Notes: generated by a model not told the origin, from the letters alone. Counted from the stretch's first letter, positions 11,881 through 22,963 are shown. The stretch: 64,000 nucleotides of DNA from Rugalucina vietnamica (GCA_964017185.1 OZ024878.1:5270151-5334150), one strand, 5' to 3'. Made by a program: numbers and translations.

Positions 11881-12567
11881 CTACAAATACCAAGATGTCT
11901 TCTTGAAAAGGGTAAAACAGTAGATACCGTCACATTGCATACTTTTGTAGATGCCTCAGAGAATGCTTACGGTGCCGTTACATACGCCAGGTACACCTAC
12001 CAGGATGAGTCGGTCTCTACAAACATAGTGGCAGCTAAGACACGGGTAGCACCAAGTAAGGCACTGAGTATTCCTCGCCTGGAATTAATGGCTGCTGTCA
12101 TTGGTGTGCGACTGTCAAGCAAGATAGCCAGTGTAATGGACCTGAAGATGGACCAGGCGGTGCTCTGGTCAGACAGTGTAAACGTGCTTTGGTGGGTACG
12201 CGGGAGAAGTCGGGAGTTTAAACCATTTGTCGCCAACAGGGTTGGCGAGATACAATCCAGTACAGATCCGGACCAGTGGAGATATGTCCCGACCAGTGTA
12301 AACCCAGCAGATATCCTGAGTAGAGGTATGGCAGCAACAGAACTTCTGGACTGTGAAAAATGGTGGCGAGGGCCAGAATTTTTGAAACTACCAGAAGATG
12401 CTTGGCCAGCTAAAAAAATACAAGACAAACCAACGGGATACGATGAGCTGAAAAGATCAAGTCGGTCTCAGCAAGAAAATTCTGAACTTCAACCCGAGTC
12501 TGTATTTGTCAGCGTGGCAGATGGAAGTGTGGACTTTCCACTGAGGCCATGCAACTATTCAAGCTAG
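11881..12567 (+). pseudogene. BEL/Pao RNase H-like region
   Basis: In the same frame as the preceding RT, it contains HTFVDASENAYGA, IPRLELMAA and LWSDSVNVLWWV, the characteristic peptidase A17/RNase H segment that links RT to integrase in BEL/Pao polyproteins. It ends at a second in-frame TAG (12565-12567) where the family normally continues, so the pol frame carries two nonsense codons in addition to the gag damage. Confidence 0.9.
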
Positions 12568-14022
12568 TTACGACTAAGGAGGGTCATGGCATGGATCAAT
12601 CGGTTTATAGACAACTGTGGTAAACAGAAGATCGACAGAACGCCAGGAGAGCTTCGGGCAGACGAAATTAAAAGAGCAGAACGGCAACTGATTCGCCATG
12701 CACAGCTGACCGAGTTTACCGAGGAATGGAAGGCACTGACGAGTCACAAACCATTGCCTTCAAACAGTAAGCTGTTAGGACTACAGCCTAAACTTGATGA
12801 TGATGGGCTCATGAGGTCGGACGGCCGCCTGACACATGCAGAGTTCCTGTCATACGATGTGCCATTTCCCATCATACTACCACGTCGAAGCTTGGTGATG
12901 AAGCTCATCATTAAAGATCAACATGAAAAGGGAAACCACGCGATGGGAACCAATCACACACTCTCAGCACTGTCATCTAGATTCTGGATCCAGTCGGGCC
13001 GCGAAGCTATTCGGGAATGGGAGAGAGAATGTGCTGAGTGTCGAAGAAGGAAGTCGATGCCTTCTCAGCAAGTCATGGCACCACTACCGACGTCCAGGCT
13101 CAAAACGTCACTGAGAGCGTTTACCAGATGTGCTGTGGATTTTGCGGGACCCTTCATTACTGTGCAAGGCAGGGGTAAACGTAGGGAGAAACGATACCTC
13201 TGCCTCTTCACATGTTTAGCCACAAGAGCAGTACACTTGGAAATGGCATTTGGGCTTGACACCGATTCATTCCTGAATGCCTTTTATAGGATGTCAAGTC
13301 GAAGAGGTCTGCTACAGGATCTGATTTCCGACAATGGGACAAACTTCAAGGGAGCAGATGCGGAACTGAGGGATTTGGTGTCGAAGTTAGATAACGAACG
13401 AACGACACAGTCGATTGCCAACAAGGGTGTCACGTGGCGTTTCAACCCACCATCGGCTCCGCATTTTGGTGGAGTCCACGAGACAATGGTTAAAGCGGCA
13501 AAGAGAGCGATGTACGCTATACTAGGTAAAGCAGATATCAACGATGAGGAACTATTAACAGCAATAACTGGGGCCGAAGGGCTGCTAAATTCAAGACCAC
13601 TGACGTACCAGTCTTCAAGTCCAGCTGACAATACACCGCTGACGCCGAATCATTTTATCCATGGTCAAGTCGGGGGTCAGTTTGCGCCGATGTCCGTTGA
13701 TGAAACTGACTTCAACCTGAGAAAACGATGGCGCCTGATACAGGAGCTGGTGCGCCATTTCTGGACGAGATGGATGCAGGAATGGATTCCTGCATTGAAC
13801 GGTCGGAAGAAATGGTTCAAGACTCAACGAGATGTAGGAATTGGGGACGTAATGTTGATACTCTCACCGGACACTCCACGGGGAAGTTGGCCACTGGGGC
13901 GCGTGCTAGACGTTTATCCGGGAAAAGATGGCCATGTGCGTGTCGCAAAGCTACAAGTTGGGCATGGGACATTGATGAGACCTGTAAATAAGTTATGCCC
14001 ACTTGAACTGGAACATTTATAA
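12568..14022 (+). pseudogene. BEL/Pao integrase and C-terminal DUF5641
   Basis: Still in the same frame. A zinc-binding HHCC region (H..GNHAMGTNH ... ECAECRRRK, ~12930-13050) precedes the DDE core: Asp in AVDFAGPF, Asp in ISDNGTNFKG and Glu in FGGVHETMVKAA. A DUF5641 segment (VGIGDVMLI ... PRGSWPLGRV) follows, as in BEL/Pao integrases. The true stop is the TAA at 14020-14022. The enzyme would insert the cDNA, but the upstream stops prevent synthesis as one polyprotein. Confidence 0.95.
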
Positions 14023-14202
14023 CGATAAACAAACGAACTTTCAGTAACTTGCTTTCGCGGTTAAAGTGTAATTGAATAGCCCATAATTTTAGTGATTAAT
14101 TATACTTTGAACAGGTGCCCGAATAACTTAATTTCATATATGATATAAGGCATTCAAGCTGTTTCAGTATGGATCAAAACTAACATTTTGAGGAGGGGAA
14201 GA
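14023..14202 (+). other. BEL 3' untranslated stretch with polypurine tract
   Basis: No frame continues after pol. A purine run, GAGGAGGGGAAGA (~14190-14202), directly precedes the TGG that begins the 3' LTR, as expected for the plus-strand primer. There is no envelope gene. Confidence 0.75.
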
Positions 14203-14489
14203 TGGAGAGAAGAATTATATAAGATCGATAAGAATACGAACTTTAAGCTTGTAAGAAACGTAATTGTAACTGTTTATTTAACACATCTATTAAGACGTTC
14301 AATCCGACGTTACGGAAACGTGATAATAACGTAACGCCGGTTACGGCGGTTGCTACGGTAGTAAAAATATGGAAGTCGCGTTTTATTAAATGGGCTCAGT
14401 AAAAATGATTAATTTGTGATTAAAGCAAATTGTTGCAAAGATTGTGTTCTTTTTGGTGTAAACTCCTGTTCGGGAAGATCTAGACACCA
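14203..14489 (+). repeat. BEL/Pao 3' LTR, complete (~287 bp)
   Basis: It starts TGG after the polypurine tract and ends ACACCA, giving TG...CA ends. An ATTATATAAG stretch near its start could be the promoter TATA element. Its last 213 bases match the 5' copy with one difference, so the insertion is young despite the broken frames. The five bases after it are TGGCG, which predicts the left target duplication outside the window. Confidence 0.85.
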
Positions 14490-14824
14490 TGGCGATTGTA
14501 ACAGATCGTGCTCTAGTGTGAAAGCCGCATTAGAAAACATTTCCTTAAAATACATTCTAAAATTCCACTTTCTATATTTATAACCAGAGAGTCAGCGTAA
14601 GACAAAATCTCTTGGTAAGATTTATGACTTATTTCACCTAGACATCCCCTTTTGGGCCTCTAGAAAAATAGTTTCACTGTTTACCATCAGAATTTTTTTT
14701 TGTAAGTTGGTCTCGGCAAACAGTATAGACCCAGATGTAATTGATCCTTTATGGGCAGTCTAATCAGGGTCTTTATTGTGTACCATTTCATCTTCATCAA
14801 TGGGATGCATCCTTAGTATGATTT
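14490..14824. other. No gene seen
   Basis: AT-rich non-coding DNA between the BEL element and a MITE. It is presumably intron of the + strand C2-domain gene. Confidence 0.5.
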
Positions 14825-15080
14825 GAGCCGTCTCGTGGGAAAACCAACAATGTGGCTTCCGAACAGGTCCGACACAAATCAGGCTGTACAAGCACAGAAG
14901 ATAGCTAGAGACTGGAAATTTTGGATTTAGAAAGTAGAGGAATTGTACTATGCATGTAGCGAAAACAAAGGCGCTGATCAGCTTCGCGGTAAGCGCTGAT
15001 AAGCTTCGTGGTTACCGCGAAGCTGATCTGCGCCTTTGTTTTCGCCTATGCAGATTGTTGGTTTTCCCATGGGGCAGCTC
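14825..15080 (+). mobile_element. MITE family 1, copy 2
   Basis: It has complete TIRs (GAGCCGTCTCGTGGGAAAACC and its inverse). The central palindrome carries a partial duplication of one arm, making this copy longer (~256 bp). Confidence 0.9.
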
Positions 15081-15926
15081 ATTTATAGAATAGAACCTTC
15101 ACATAGTTTTCAAGAGAAATATTTTGGAGCAATGCAAAAGCCTAAATTATTGAATCCCTTCCCAGACACCCAGATAATGTGCTATGGAGGCCTTACAAAA
15201 TCCTAGTTACCATGAAAAGAATGCATTATTTTGCATATCTTAAAATAAAAATCCCTCCCAACATATTTGGAGCCTTGCTTGGAATGATATATTTAATCAC
15301 CTTGAAATATGTCTCATATACATGTACTTCCCTAGCTAGCCACTGCAACATTATGAAAAGAAAAAAACAACAACAAACAATGGTTCTCCCCATGAAATTG
15401 CATAAATATCTGTGTCACACGACATCAACATCCGTTTATTAATGAAGAGAAAGCCATGCATTAATATCGCAATTCACACGCACACATGCTGTTAATACAT
15501 GGCTTTTACTTATGCTAATAATGAGAAACTGAAGTCTGCCCGGAGTGAGCATAATGATAAAAATGAAAGCTTTTATGCGCATGAAAATGTGATGAGACTG
15601 CAAAATATAGTGCACCGTTATTTCTTTCGTTTGTGCAGAATTTATGCAATAATAGCGATCAGAAATGATTTTCCATTCATTAACATTTGCTAGGTGACTC
15701 CCTGGGGGAGTGTTGAAAACCTAGAGCGCATCCCTATAATGATGTTTCTTTTTTCAGTACAATCCCACCCTTCAGTTTTCAGAAACTGTTCAGACAGCAA
15801 ACACAAACATTTGCACATTTTATGAGTGTTTGCATTTGGAAAATGCACATCCTTTTTTTGCTTTCAGTTTAAATTATGGTGCACCTAATGATTTCCTACA
15901 ATATTTCTTAACTTTTATGAACAATT
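15081..15926. other. No gene seen
   Basis: Frames of 64-87 aa are present but have no splice context or recognisable family. Probably intronic. Confidence 0.5.
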
Positions 15927-16137
15927 GGGGCCAGTTGTTCAAAATTAACAATGTCGTTAGTTAATGATTCGTTAAAATTTCAAACATGAATATTACAAAT
16001 ACACTGTTATTTTTTGTTGAAAAAAATGTGAGACAACAAAAAATAACAGTGTATTTGCTTTTGAAGTCAATATTTAGCTAACAAATTTAGGGCTTAACGA
16101 CACCGTTAAGCTAACGATGTTTTGAACAACTGGGCCC
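15927..16137. mobile_element. Palindromic MITE with GGGCCAGTTGTTCAAAA ends
   Basis: GGGCCAGTTGTTCAAAA at the left is mirrored by TTTTGAACAACTGGGCCC at the right. A second inner inverted repeat (CACTGTTATTTTTTGTTG and its inverse) makes most of the ~210 bp foldable. Similar GTTGTTCAAA ends are common among animal MITEs. Confidence 0.75.
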
Positions 16138-16484
16138 AGAATTTTTTTGTCATTATTAAAATGGTAAAAAATAGTGACACAATGCTACTGGAAAATTCCC
16201 TGATGATATCAGATGTTTATGCCTTTCATTATTTTTACAGTAGAAATTCAATATTAAGTAAGTTAGCTACTGTGTGTTCGGAAATTTTCACGGGAAATTA
16301 ATTATTTTCGTGAATATTCACAAATTTGATGTCTTTTGTTTTCAAGGTTCTTACCAATAGTCATAAAGACTATACGAACACTTGTTCGCGAATTCAAGAC
16401 CTCGTGAATAATTAGGAAATCGAAAATTCGCGAAATTTAAGTCACATGAAAATTTCCTAAATCACTGTATCATTCGTTTTCCAG
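16138..16484. other. Intron sequence before the first C2 exon
   Basis: AT-rich. It holds short inverted words with TTCGCGAA and GGAAATTTTC that suggest a decayed MITE (~16255-16465). It ends in a good acceptor, CATTCGTTTTCCAG. Confidence 0.5.
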
Positions 16485-16588
16485 AAAATCCAGTGGTTCA
16501 GAGACCTAAGGGAGAGGGTATGGTGAAGCTGACACTAGAGTATGTGAAGGATACATTCCATATTATGGTTATACATGCCAAAGATCTG
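16485..16588 (+). CDS. C2-domain exon A (class II PI3-kinase-like)
   Basis: Acceptor TTTTCCAG and donor CTG|GTAAGT frame 104 bases: two bases completing a codon, then 34 codons ending in the segment DTFHIMVIHAKDL. This is the first beta-strand pair of a C2 domain, and FxIMVxHxKDL is close to the start of the C-terminal C2 of class II PI3-kinases, the lipid kinases that make PI3P and PI(3,4)P2 on endosomal membranes. It ends in phase 0 and joins 19380 in phase 0. The PX and kinase exons are not in the window and should lie to the left. Confidence 0.75.
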
Positions 16589-17634
16589 GTAAGTTGAGTT
16601 GGAGTTCATTGTGGTTACATTTAATCTTGCCTGGGGTGGGTTTGGAGTGGGGTGGGGGTGTTGAGGGAGTTGGGGTGGTGAAGCGGACACTAGAGTATGT
16701 AAAGGATACATTCCATATGGTTATACATGCCAAAGATCTGGTAAGTTGAATTGGAGTTCATTGTGGTTACATTTAATCTTGCCTGGGGTGGGGGTTGGAG
16801 GGGGGTGGGGGGTGGGGGTGAAGCTGACATTAGAGTATGTGAAGGATACATTCCATATTATGGTTATACATGCCAAAGATCTGGTGAGTAGGAGTTCATT
16901 GTGGTTACATTTAATCTTTTCGGGGGTGAGGGGAGTGGGGGAGGGGTGGTGGAGCTGGCACTAGAGTATGTGAAGGATACATTCCATATTATGGTTATAC
17001 ATGCCAAAGATCTGGTGAGTTGAATTGGAGTTCATTGTGGTTACATTTAATCTTGCCTGGGGTGGGAGTCGGAGTGGGGTGGGGGGTGGGGGTGAAGCTG
17101 ACATTAGAGTATGTGAAGGATACATTCCATATTATGGTTATACATGCCAAAGATCTAGTAAGTTGAATTGGAGTTCATTGTGGTTACATTTAATCTTGCC
17201 TGGGGTGGGGGTTGGAGGGGGGGTTTGAGGGAGTGGGGGTGGTGAAGCTGACACTAGAGTATGTGAACGATACATTCCATATTATGGTTATACATGCCAA
17301 AGATCTAGTAAGTTGACGAGGAGTTCATTGTGGTTACATTTAATCTTGCCTGGGGTGGGAGTCGGAGTGGGGGGGGGGTGTTGAGGGAGTGGGGGTGGTG
17401 AATCTGACATTAGAGTATGTGAAGGATACATTCCATATTATGGTTATACATGCCAAAGATCTGGTAAGTTGAATTGGAGTTCATTGTGGTTACATTTAAT
17501 CTTGCCTGGGGTGGGAGTTGGAGGGGGGGGGGGGGTTGAGGGAGTGGGGGGGGGGTGAATCTGACATTAGAGTATGTGAAGGATACATTCCATATTATGG
17601 TTATACGTGCCAATGATCTGGTAAGTTGAATTTC
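16512..17634 (+). repeat. Eightfold tandem duplication of the 3' half of C2 exon A plus intron
   Basis: Units of about 131-157 bp contain the last ~63 bases of exon A, its donor, ~50 bases of intron (TGGAGTTCATTGTGGTTACA) and a G-rich stretch. The exon pieces end at 16588, 16740, 16883, 17014, 17157, 17307, 17463 and 17620, and every one keeps GTAAGT or GTGAGT. The G-rich spacer leaves no pyrimidine tract, so the downstream copies lack an evident acceptor and are probably not separate exons. The last copy has two amino-acid changes (VIRANDL). Confidence 0.9.
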
Positions 17635-17792
17635 TTCGGGAAACCCATAATGAATCAGTCAATTGAATAAAAAAATTATAGAAAGCCACAATGTTACTGT
17701 GACAGTTAGAAGAAACATCAGTTCTTTAGATGCTTTTAGTGAGGTTACTGTCTCAGATATGGTAATAGATGTATGGTAATAGATGCAAACAG
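17635..17792. other. Intron sequence, no feature
   Basis: A short tandem word (ATGGTAATAGATG) occurs twice at 17758-17784 and again after the next MITE at 18907, possibly a duplicated target. Confidence 0.4.
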
Positions 17793-18904
17793 CCGGGTCA
17801 TGAGAAAACTAGGGATGTCATTTGGTGTCAGATTTAAGGTTCGGACGTTCGGAAACAAACATCCGGATGGTTCGAACGTTCGCATTTTTTTTTCGGATCA
17901 GATCATAGTATTACCTTTACATACATTCACATGTATGTTAATAAAGCGTTCTCTTGAAAGAGAGTTACTGTGCTTGGCGTTGTTTCATAGTGACGCAGAA
18001 ACGAAACGCCATATAATTTAGGAAATTTTATTTACATTCACAAAAGTAACAAACATCATGCTAAAACAGCATTACTCAAAACCAACTCATTTTCAAAAAT
18101 TCGCGAACATTCACTGAGTTCCCATTTTGTCCAACTGAGCAAACATTAGTCACATCATGCATGGTATTTTAAATTTGTTTCTTCTCTGAATAAACGGGTC
18201 AGCTTAAGAATCCGCATATTTGATTTGTCAAATTAAGATCATAGTAAAGCATACTTGTGTTATTTAATCCCAGAACATATCTATTAATCATCTGACATGT
18301 AATTTTGCTGGGCGGCGGCCTGTGTAATTATTATTTTTTAAAACTTGAGAAGTGTGAAGTCGTTTTCAAAAGAAAACAACAGAGGCCAATTATCACTTTT
18401 AATCCTGTCTTTCTTTATTGTCGCTTACCCGTGATCTGCATTTTAACGGTTTACCTCTTAAACCTTACTAGATGTTTTGAAATTCGTATTAAATACCTTG
18501 TTTTCTATCTGTTAAGTAAATATCGTGTATTTTTGTCTTATAATAATGGAAAATTACCTAAATAATGGACATACTGATTTTTAGCGAACGTCCGGATGCT
18601 AAAATTTTGATCCGAACTTCGGTACGGGATACGAAGTCCGAACGTTCGGACTCCGGTTGACATCCCTAGAGAAAACCAACAATGTGGTTTCTGAAGATGT
18701 ATAAGCACAGAAGATGGTTAGAGGCTGGAAATTTTGGATTTAAAAAGTAGATAAATTGTACTATCCGTGTAGCCAAAACAAAGGCGCTGATCAGCTTCGC
18801 AGTTACTGCAAAGCTGATCTGCACCTTTGTTTTCGCCTATGCAGATTGCATCTGCACCTTTGTTTTCGCCTATGCAGATTGGTAGTTTTCCCATGCAGCG
18901 GCTC
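17793..18904 (+). mobile_element. MITE family 1, copy 3, split by a hAT-like element
   Basis: The 5' end (GGGTCATGAGAAAAC) lies at 17795-17809 and the rest continues at 18677 (CAACAATGTGG), with an 859-bp insertion between. The palindrome is followed by a duplicated GCACCTTTGTTTTCGCC segment. Confidence 0.75.
17810..18668. mobile_element. hAT-like non-autonomous element, 8-bp TSD
   Basis: The ends TAGGGATGTCA and TGACATCCCTA are flanked by GAGAAAAC on both sides (17802-17809 and 18669-18676). The 8-bp duplication and TAGGGATG ends fit hAT. Subterminal GTCCGAACGTTCGG words occur near both ends. No transposase is seen. Confidence 0.85.
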
Positions 18905-19014
18905 ATATGGTAATAGATGCCTGCACTTCTTCAATGAAATGTTACACCCTATGGGCGGTTTGCCTTTATTACGTCAGGGTGAATATTTGTCACCAATATG
19001 ACAGGCATATGTAC

Positions 19015-19092
19015 CATATGTACCAGCTGGGTTTCGAACCTACAACCTCTTGATTGTTAAGCGAATACGCTTTCCATTCCACCACCGTGGCT
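19015..19092 (-). repeat. tRNA-like SINE remnant
   Basis: On the - strand a B-box-like GGTTTCGAACC motif and an A-box-like GGTGGTGGAATG are spaced as in a tRNA-derived SINE head. It is degenerate and short. Confidence 0.45.
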
Positions 19093-19152
19093 ATTGGAGT
19101 GTATAATTATGTCAGAGTGTTCTTGAAATTACCACCTTGATTTACCAAGAAA

Positions 19153-19358
19153 TGAGCCGCCTCATGAGAAAACCAACAACCTGTCTATGCGAAACCAAAG
19201 TAACTGCGAAGCTGATCTGCGCCTTTGTTTTCGCTACACGGATAGTACAATTTCTCTACTTTCTAAATCCAAAATTTCCAGCCTCTAACCATCTTCTATG
19301 CTTATACAGCTCGGTTTATGTCGGACCTGACATTGTTGGTTTTCTCATGAGGTGGCTC
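19153..19358 (-). mobile_element. MITE family 1, copy 4
   Basis: Inverted orientation with the left arm of the palindrome deleted. It ends 21 bases before the acceptor of C2 exon B. Confidence 0.85.
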
Positions 19359-19379
19359 ATATTTTGTTGATCATTTCAG

Positions 19380-19505
19380 GCTGTTACGGGATCAGAGCTA
19401 CCCAGTCCATATGTGAAGACCTACCTACTACCTGATCCTGAGAAACTGAGTAAGAGAAAGACCAAAGTTATCAAACAATCTACTCACCCAACTTACAATG
19501 AACTG
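19380..19505 (+). CDS. C2-domain exon B (class II PI3-kinase-like)
   Basis: Acceptor TGATCATTTCAG and donor CTG|GTTAGT enclose exactly 42 codons. They contain [20 protein letters not shown], the second and third strands with the membrane-facing loop and the basic strand of a C2 domain, then [19 protein letters not shown]...SKRKTK is especially close to class II PI3-kinase C2. The usual first Asp before PYVK is Ser here, as expected for a C2 domain with reduced calcium ligands. It joins exon A and exon C in phase 0. Confidence 0.85.
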
Positions 19506-19599
19506 GTTAGTACTCAAAATAGCTGATCTTTTTAAGGTACTTTATGAATTATGTATTTTCTGCAAGAATGGCAGTGACTCTGGTCTTTTTCGACCATCC

Positions 19600-19700
19600 C
19601 GGGGATATCATTCATGATCGCTTATGCCTGACGTGGGAGTCAAACCCATACAGGTGTGGTAGGATTTTAAATGGTAGAATAGATTTAATGCACCAGTCAT
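19600..19700 (-). repeat. Possible SINE fragment
   Basis: GGGTTTGACTCCCAC on the - strand resembles a B box. Otherwise this stretch of the intron shows nothing recognisable. Confidence 0.3.
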
Positions 19701-20001
19701 ATGTAAATACTGCTCCCTAACGTACAGGGAAGGGTGGAGGATAGCCAGGCTGAACTTTCTGATTGTCCCCGCAGTGCACGGGAAATGACATGGTTTTGGC
19801 ATAAGTATTTTTTGCTTCTAATAGATTTTCTGTTGTGCAGGGCAGGGCAAAGAGCATAGTTTTGACCTCCAGTTTGTCCAGGTGCATTTTAACATTTATG
19901 AGCAGGATAAATTTCAGTCTCAGCTGAGTTGAGTATGAAAAATGTTTTATAGCCTGGAGCCAGAAAATCAAAACGAAGAAAAGTTAAGTCGTTTGATGAA
20001 T

Positions 20002-20236
20002 GAGCCGCCGTATCAGAATACCAGCAATTTGCATATGTGAAAACAAAGACGCAGATCAGCTGTGCAGTAACTGCACAGCTGATCAGCGCCTTTGTTTTCG
20101 CTACACAGATAGTACAATCCCTCTTCTTCTTAAATTCGAAATTTCAAGCTTCTAGCCTGCTTCTGTCACTGTACAGGCTGGTCTGTGTTTGACATGGTCG
20201 GAACCCAAATTTGTTGGTTTTCTTACGCACAGGCTC
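20002..20236 (-). mobile_element. MITE family 1, copy 5
   Basis: A complete copy whose palindrome uses a variant stem (GCTGTGCAG / CTGCACAGC) with both arms changed together. It ends 16 bases before C2 exon C, so the acceptor tract lies directly against the element. Confidence 0.9.
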
Positions 20237-20252
20237 GTATGTGTATTTTCAG

Positions 20253-20450
20253 ATTGAATACAAACTCAGTCAGGATGCCTTGGCGAGGAAAACTCTACAA
20301 GTGACTATATGGGACCATGATTTACTCGGAGAAAACAATCTTCTAGGTGCTGTGTATATCAAACTCTGTGACCTTGACCTCACCAATCCGGTGACAAACT
20401 GGTTTAAACTGGACAAACTACAGATCACTGACACCAGTATGTTGTCATAG
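20253..20450 (+). CDS. C2-domain exon C, possible C-terminus
   Basis: After acceptor GTATTTTCAG the frame contains LQVTIWDHDLLGENNLLGAV and NPVTNWFKL, the last strands of the C2 domain (WDxDxxGENxxLG). An in-frame stop at 20448-20450 would end the protein 14 residues after WFKL, much as vertebrate class II PI3-kinases end shortly after their C2 domain. Alternatively, GTATGT at 20437 could act as a donor leaving phase 1, which would match the unknown exon at 29589. RNA evidence would settle which is used. Confidence 0.8.
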   Translation: MEYKLSQDALARKTLQVTIWDHDLLGENNLLGAVYIKLCDLDLTNPVTNWFKLDKLQITDTSMLS

Positions 20451-20683
20451 CATATGGTGACATTTTAACTTCTGAAAACCAAAAATGCATTACAGTGAGT
20501 TAGTGATGAAAATTGTCAAAGATCTTTCAAATGATGTTATCACTATCACTGTGTTGAACTGGGTTGCTTTCTTACTGCACCGATTTATGCAACATCGCAT
20601 AACACATGCAAAAAGGAATGGAAGACGTTAATTGGAAGCCGGATTCACTTGGCTGCAAGCTATTAAAACATGAACTTGCCCCT

Positions 20684-20917
20684 GAGCCGCTTCGTGGGAA
20701 AACCAACAATGTGGTTTCCGAACAGGTCCGACACAAATCGGCCTGTTCAGCTACAGAAGCAGGCTAGAAGCTTGAAATTTTGGAGTTAAGTAGAAGAGGA
20801 ATTGTACTATCCGAGTAGCGAAAACAAAGGCGCTGATCAGCTTCGCTGTTACCGCAAAGCTGATCTGCGCCTTTGTTTTCGCCTACGCAGATTGTTGGTT
20901 TTCCCATGGGGCGGCTC
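20684..20917 (+). mobile_element. MITE family 1, copy 6
   Basis: A complete copy flanked by CCCCT on both sides, giving a clear 5-bp target duplication. Confidence 0.9.
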
Positions 20918-21030
20918 CCCCTGTAGTTTGCAGCCAAATTCATCAATCTTCCAATCACTGTTTTCCATTTTGTCATGACTGTGTCATGTTGCAGCAATCA
21001 GCACTGAAAGAATAATGGAACTTTGAATAT

Positions 21031-21238
21031 GAGCCGCCTCGTGGGAAAACCAACAATGTGGTTTCCGAACAGGTCCGACAGAAACTGGGCTGTACAGTCA
21101 CAGAAGACAGCTAGAAGCTTGAAATTTCGGATTTAAGTAGAAGAGGAATTGTACTATCCGAGTAGCGAAAACAAAGGCGCTGATCTGCGTCTTTGTTTGT
21201 CGCATATGCAGATTGTTGGTTTATCCATGGGGCGGCTC
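21031..21238 (+). mobile_element. MITE family 1, copy 7
   Basis: Complete ends flanked by ATAT on both sides. The central palindrome is largely deleted. Confidence 0.9.
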
Positions 21239-21294
21239 ATATGTAGATCTCTTATCATGTCATAACCTATTACAGTTATTTATATGGAACATTC

Positions 21295-21469
21295 GAGTCA
21301 TGATGCGAGAAAACTGGAAGCTCTGACCTGGTTCAACACAAACTGGCCTGAACAGTCACAGAAGGCTAGAAGATAGAAATTTTAGATTTTTGAAGAAGAT
21401 TCATTTCACTGCTAAATTTGCTTCTTTGTTTTCGCTATGGCAAAATCTGGTTTTCTCATAATGTGGCTC
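21295..21469 (+). mobile_element. MITE family 1, copy 8 (short)
   Basis: It retains diverged TIRs and the CACAAACTGGCCTG body but has lost the palindrome, leaving ~175 bp. Confidence 0.75.
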
Positions 21470-21518
21470 AGTTTATACAGTATATTTTCATACTGAACAT
21501 TTAGTCATAATATCGTGT

Positions 21519-21743
21519 GAGCCTCTGCGTGAGAAAACCAACAATTTGGGTTCCGACCAGGTCCGACGTAAACCAGGCTGTACAGTCACAGAAGATGGAC
21601 AGAGGCTGGATTTAGCAAGTAGAGGAATTGTACTACCCGTGTAGCGAAAACAAAGGCGCTGATCAGCTTCGTGGTTACCGCGAAGCTGATCTGCGGCTTT
21701 GTTTTTGCCTATGCAGATTGTTGGTTTTCCCATGCGGCAGCTC
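21519..21743 (+). mobile_element. MITE family 1, copy 9
   Basis: A complete copy with palindrome GCTTCGTGGTTACCGCGAAGC. Confidence 0.85.
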
Positions 21744-22022
21744 ATGTATGTTTTCATGCTGTTAAATATTGTTATTGATTGTGATAATTCTGTTGATATT
21801 TTTGTGATGTTAAATTATTTCTTGTTTTTAATTAAGCTATGCAATATTGAATGGAATTATGCTTGTGATTTAGTCAAGTAGTGCAAATAGAATGAGATAT
21901 TCACATTAAGAAATCTGTAAATGCGCATACATGTACTGGAAATTTTCCTTTTACTGGAAACTTGGAATTGTTGTTCGGTCTTGCTGATTAACATAAGATA
22001 TTTGTATAAAGATTGGTTTGTA

Positions 22023-22214
22023 TTGAGGCTTAACGTCCCAGTCAGCAATTTTTCAGTCATGTCAGGACAGAGCCAACACTTTCTGGGTTTAACCAGTACT
22101 GTAGGGAGTTAACTTGTCTTGTTCAAGGTCACAACACAGTGATGCCTGTGGGGATCAAACACAAGACCTCTCGATTCGGAGTCAGACGCGCTACCACTAT
22201 GCCACCGCGCTCCC
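22023..22214 (-). repeat. tRNA-derived SINE family A, copy 1
   Basis: Read on the - strand: head GGGAGCGCGGTGGCATAGTGG (A box) and a B box near GTTTGATCCCC, then the body CTCCCTACAGTACTGGTTAA and tail GACGTTAAGCCTCAA. The same layout occurs at 30579 and 38046. The head lies beside the HINE that starts at ~22216. Confidence 0.85.
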
Positions 22215-22317
22215 TTTTTAGCTCGACTGCACGAAGTGCATAGAGCTATTGCAGTCACCCCGGTCGTCCACGTTCCCGTTCCCGTGTGCGTTCCCGTTCC
22301 CATGCGCGTCACACTTG

Positions 22318-22958
22318 TGTTGAAGTTTTCTAGAAGTCCATATCTTGACAACCACTCATCAGAAAGCATTCATACTTGGACCATAGATACCCTGTAAGGT
22401 TAGCTTTCATTCCATGGCATCGGGCCCCTGGGTCCAGGCCTGGGGGGTGGGGCTGGAGGTTAAAATCTAGAACACCTTAAAATATAGCTATTATTGTGTT
22501 AAAGTTTTCTAGAAGTCCATATCTTGACAACCACTCATCAGAAAGCATTGATACTTGGGCCATTGACACCCTGTAGGGTCAGCTTTCATTCCATAGCATC
22601 AGGTCCCTGGGTCCATGCAAGGGGAAGGGGCTAGAGGTTAAAATCTAGAACACCATTAATAATAATGGCTTTTCTGTGATATTGTATTCTAGAAGTCTAT
22701 ATGTTGAAAAAATTTTATCAGAGGGCTTTCATACTGGGACCATAGGTACCCTGTAGGGTTGAGTTTCATTTCATGGCATCGGCTCTCTGGGTCCATGCCT
22801 GGGGGGTGGGGCTGGAGGTTAAAAACTAGAACAGATGTACTGCTGTGTAACTTTTACAAGGAGTCCATATCTTGACAACAACTTATCATAAAGCATTCAT
22901 ACTTTGTACACTTTAGGTTCCATGGCATCCGACCGGGTCGGAGTCAGGGGGGCGGGGC
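22318..22958 (+). repeat. HINE H2 left core array (~165 bp units)
   Basis: About four units, each with TCTAGAAGTCCATATCTTGAC, a CATACTTGGACCATAG block and GGGGTGGGGCTGGAGGTTAA. The core resumes briefly at 26377 after the insertion. Confidence 0.85.
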
Positions 22959-22963
22959 TAGAG

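Noticed and set aside
16668-17620. Seven additional C2 exons (alternative exons)
   Set aside because: They keep donors but have no pyrimidine tract or convincing AG in front. The purine-rich spacer argues against acceptor use.
22264-22305. CGTTCCCGTTCC run considered as a GC-rich promoter
   Set aside because: It occupies the microsatellite slot of HINE H2 and has counterparts in every other HINE of the window.
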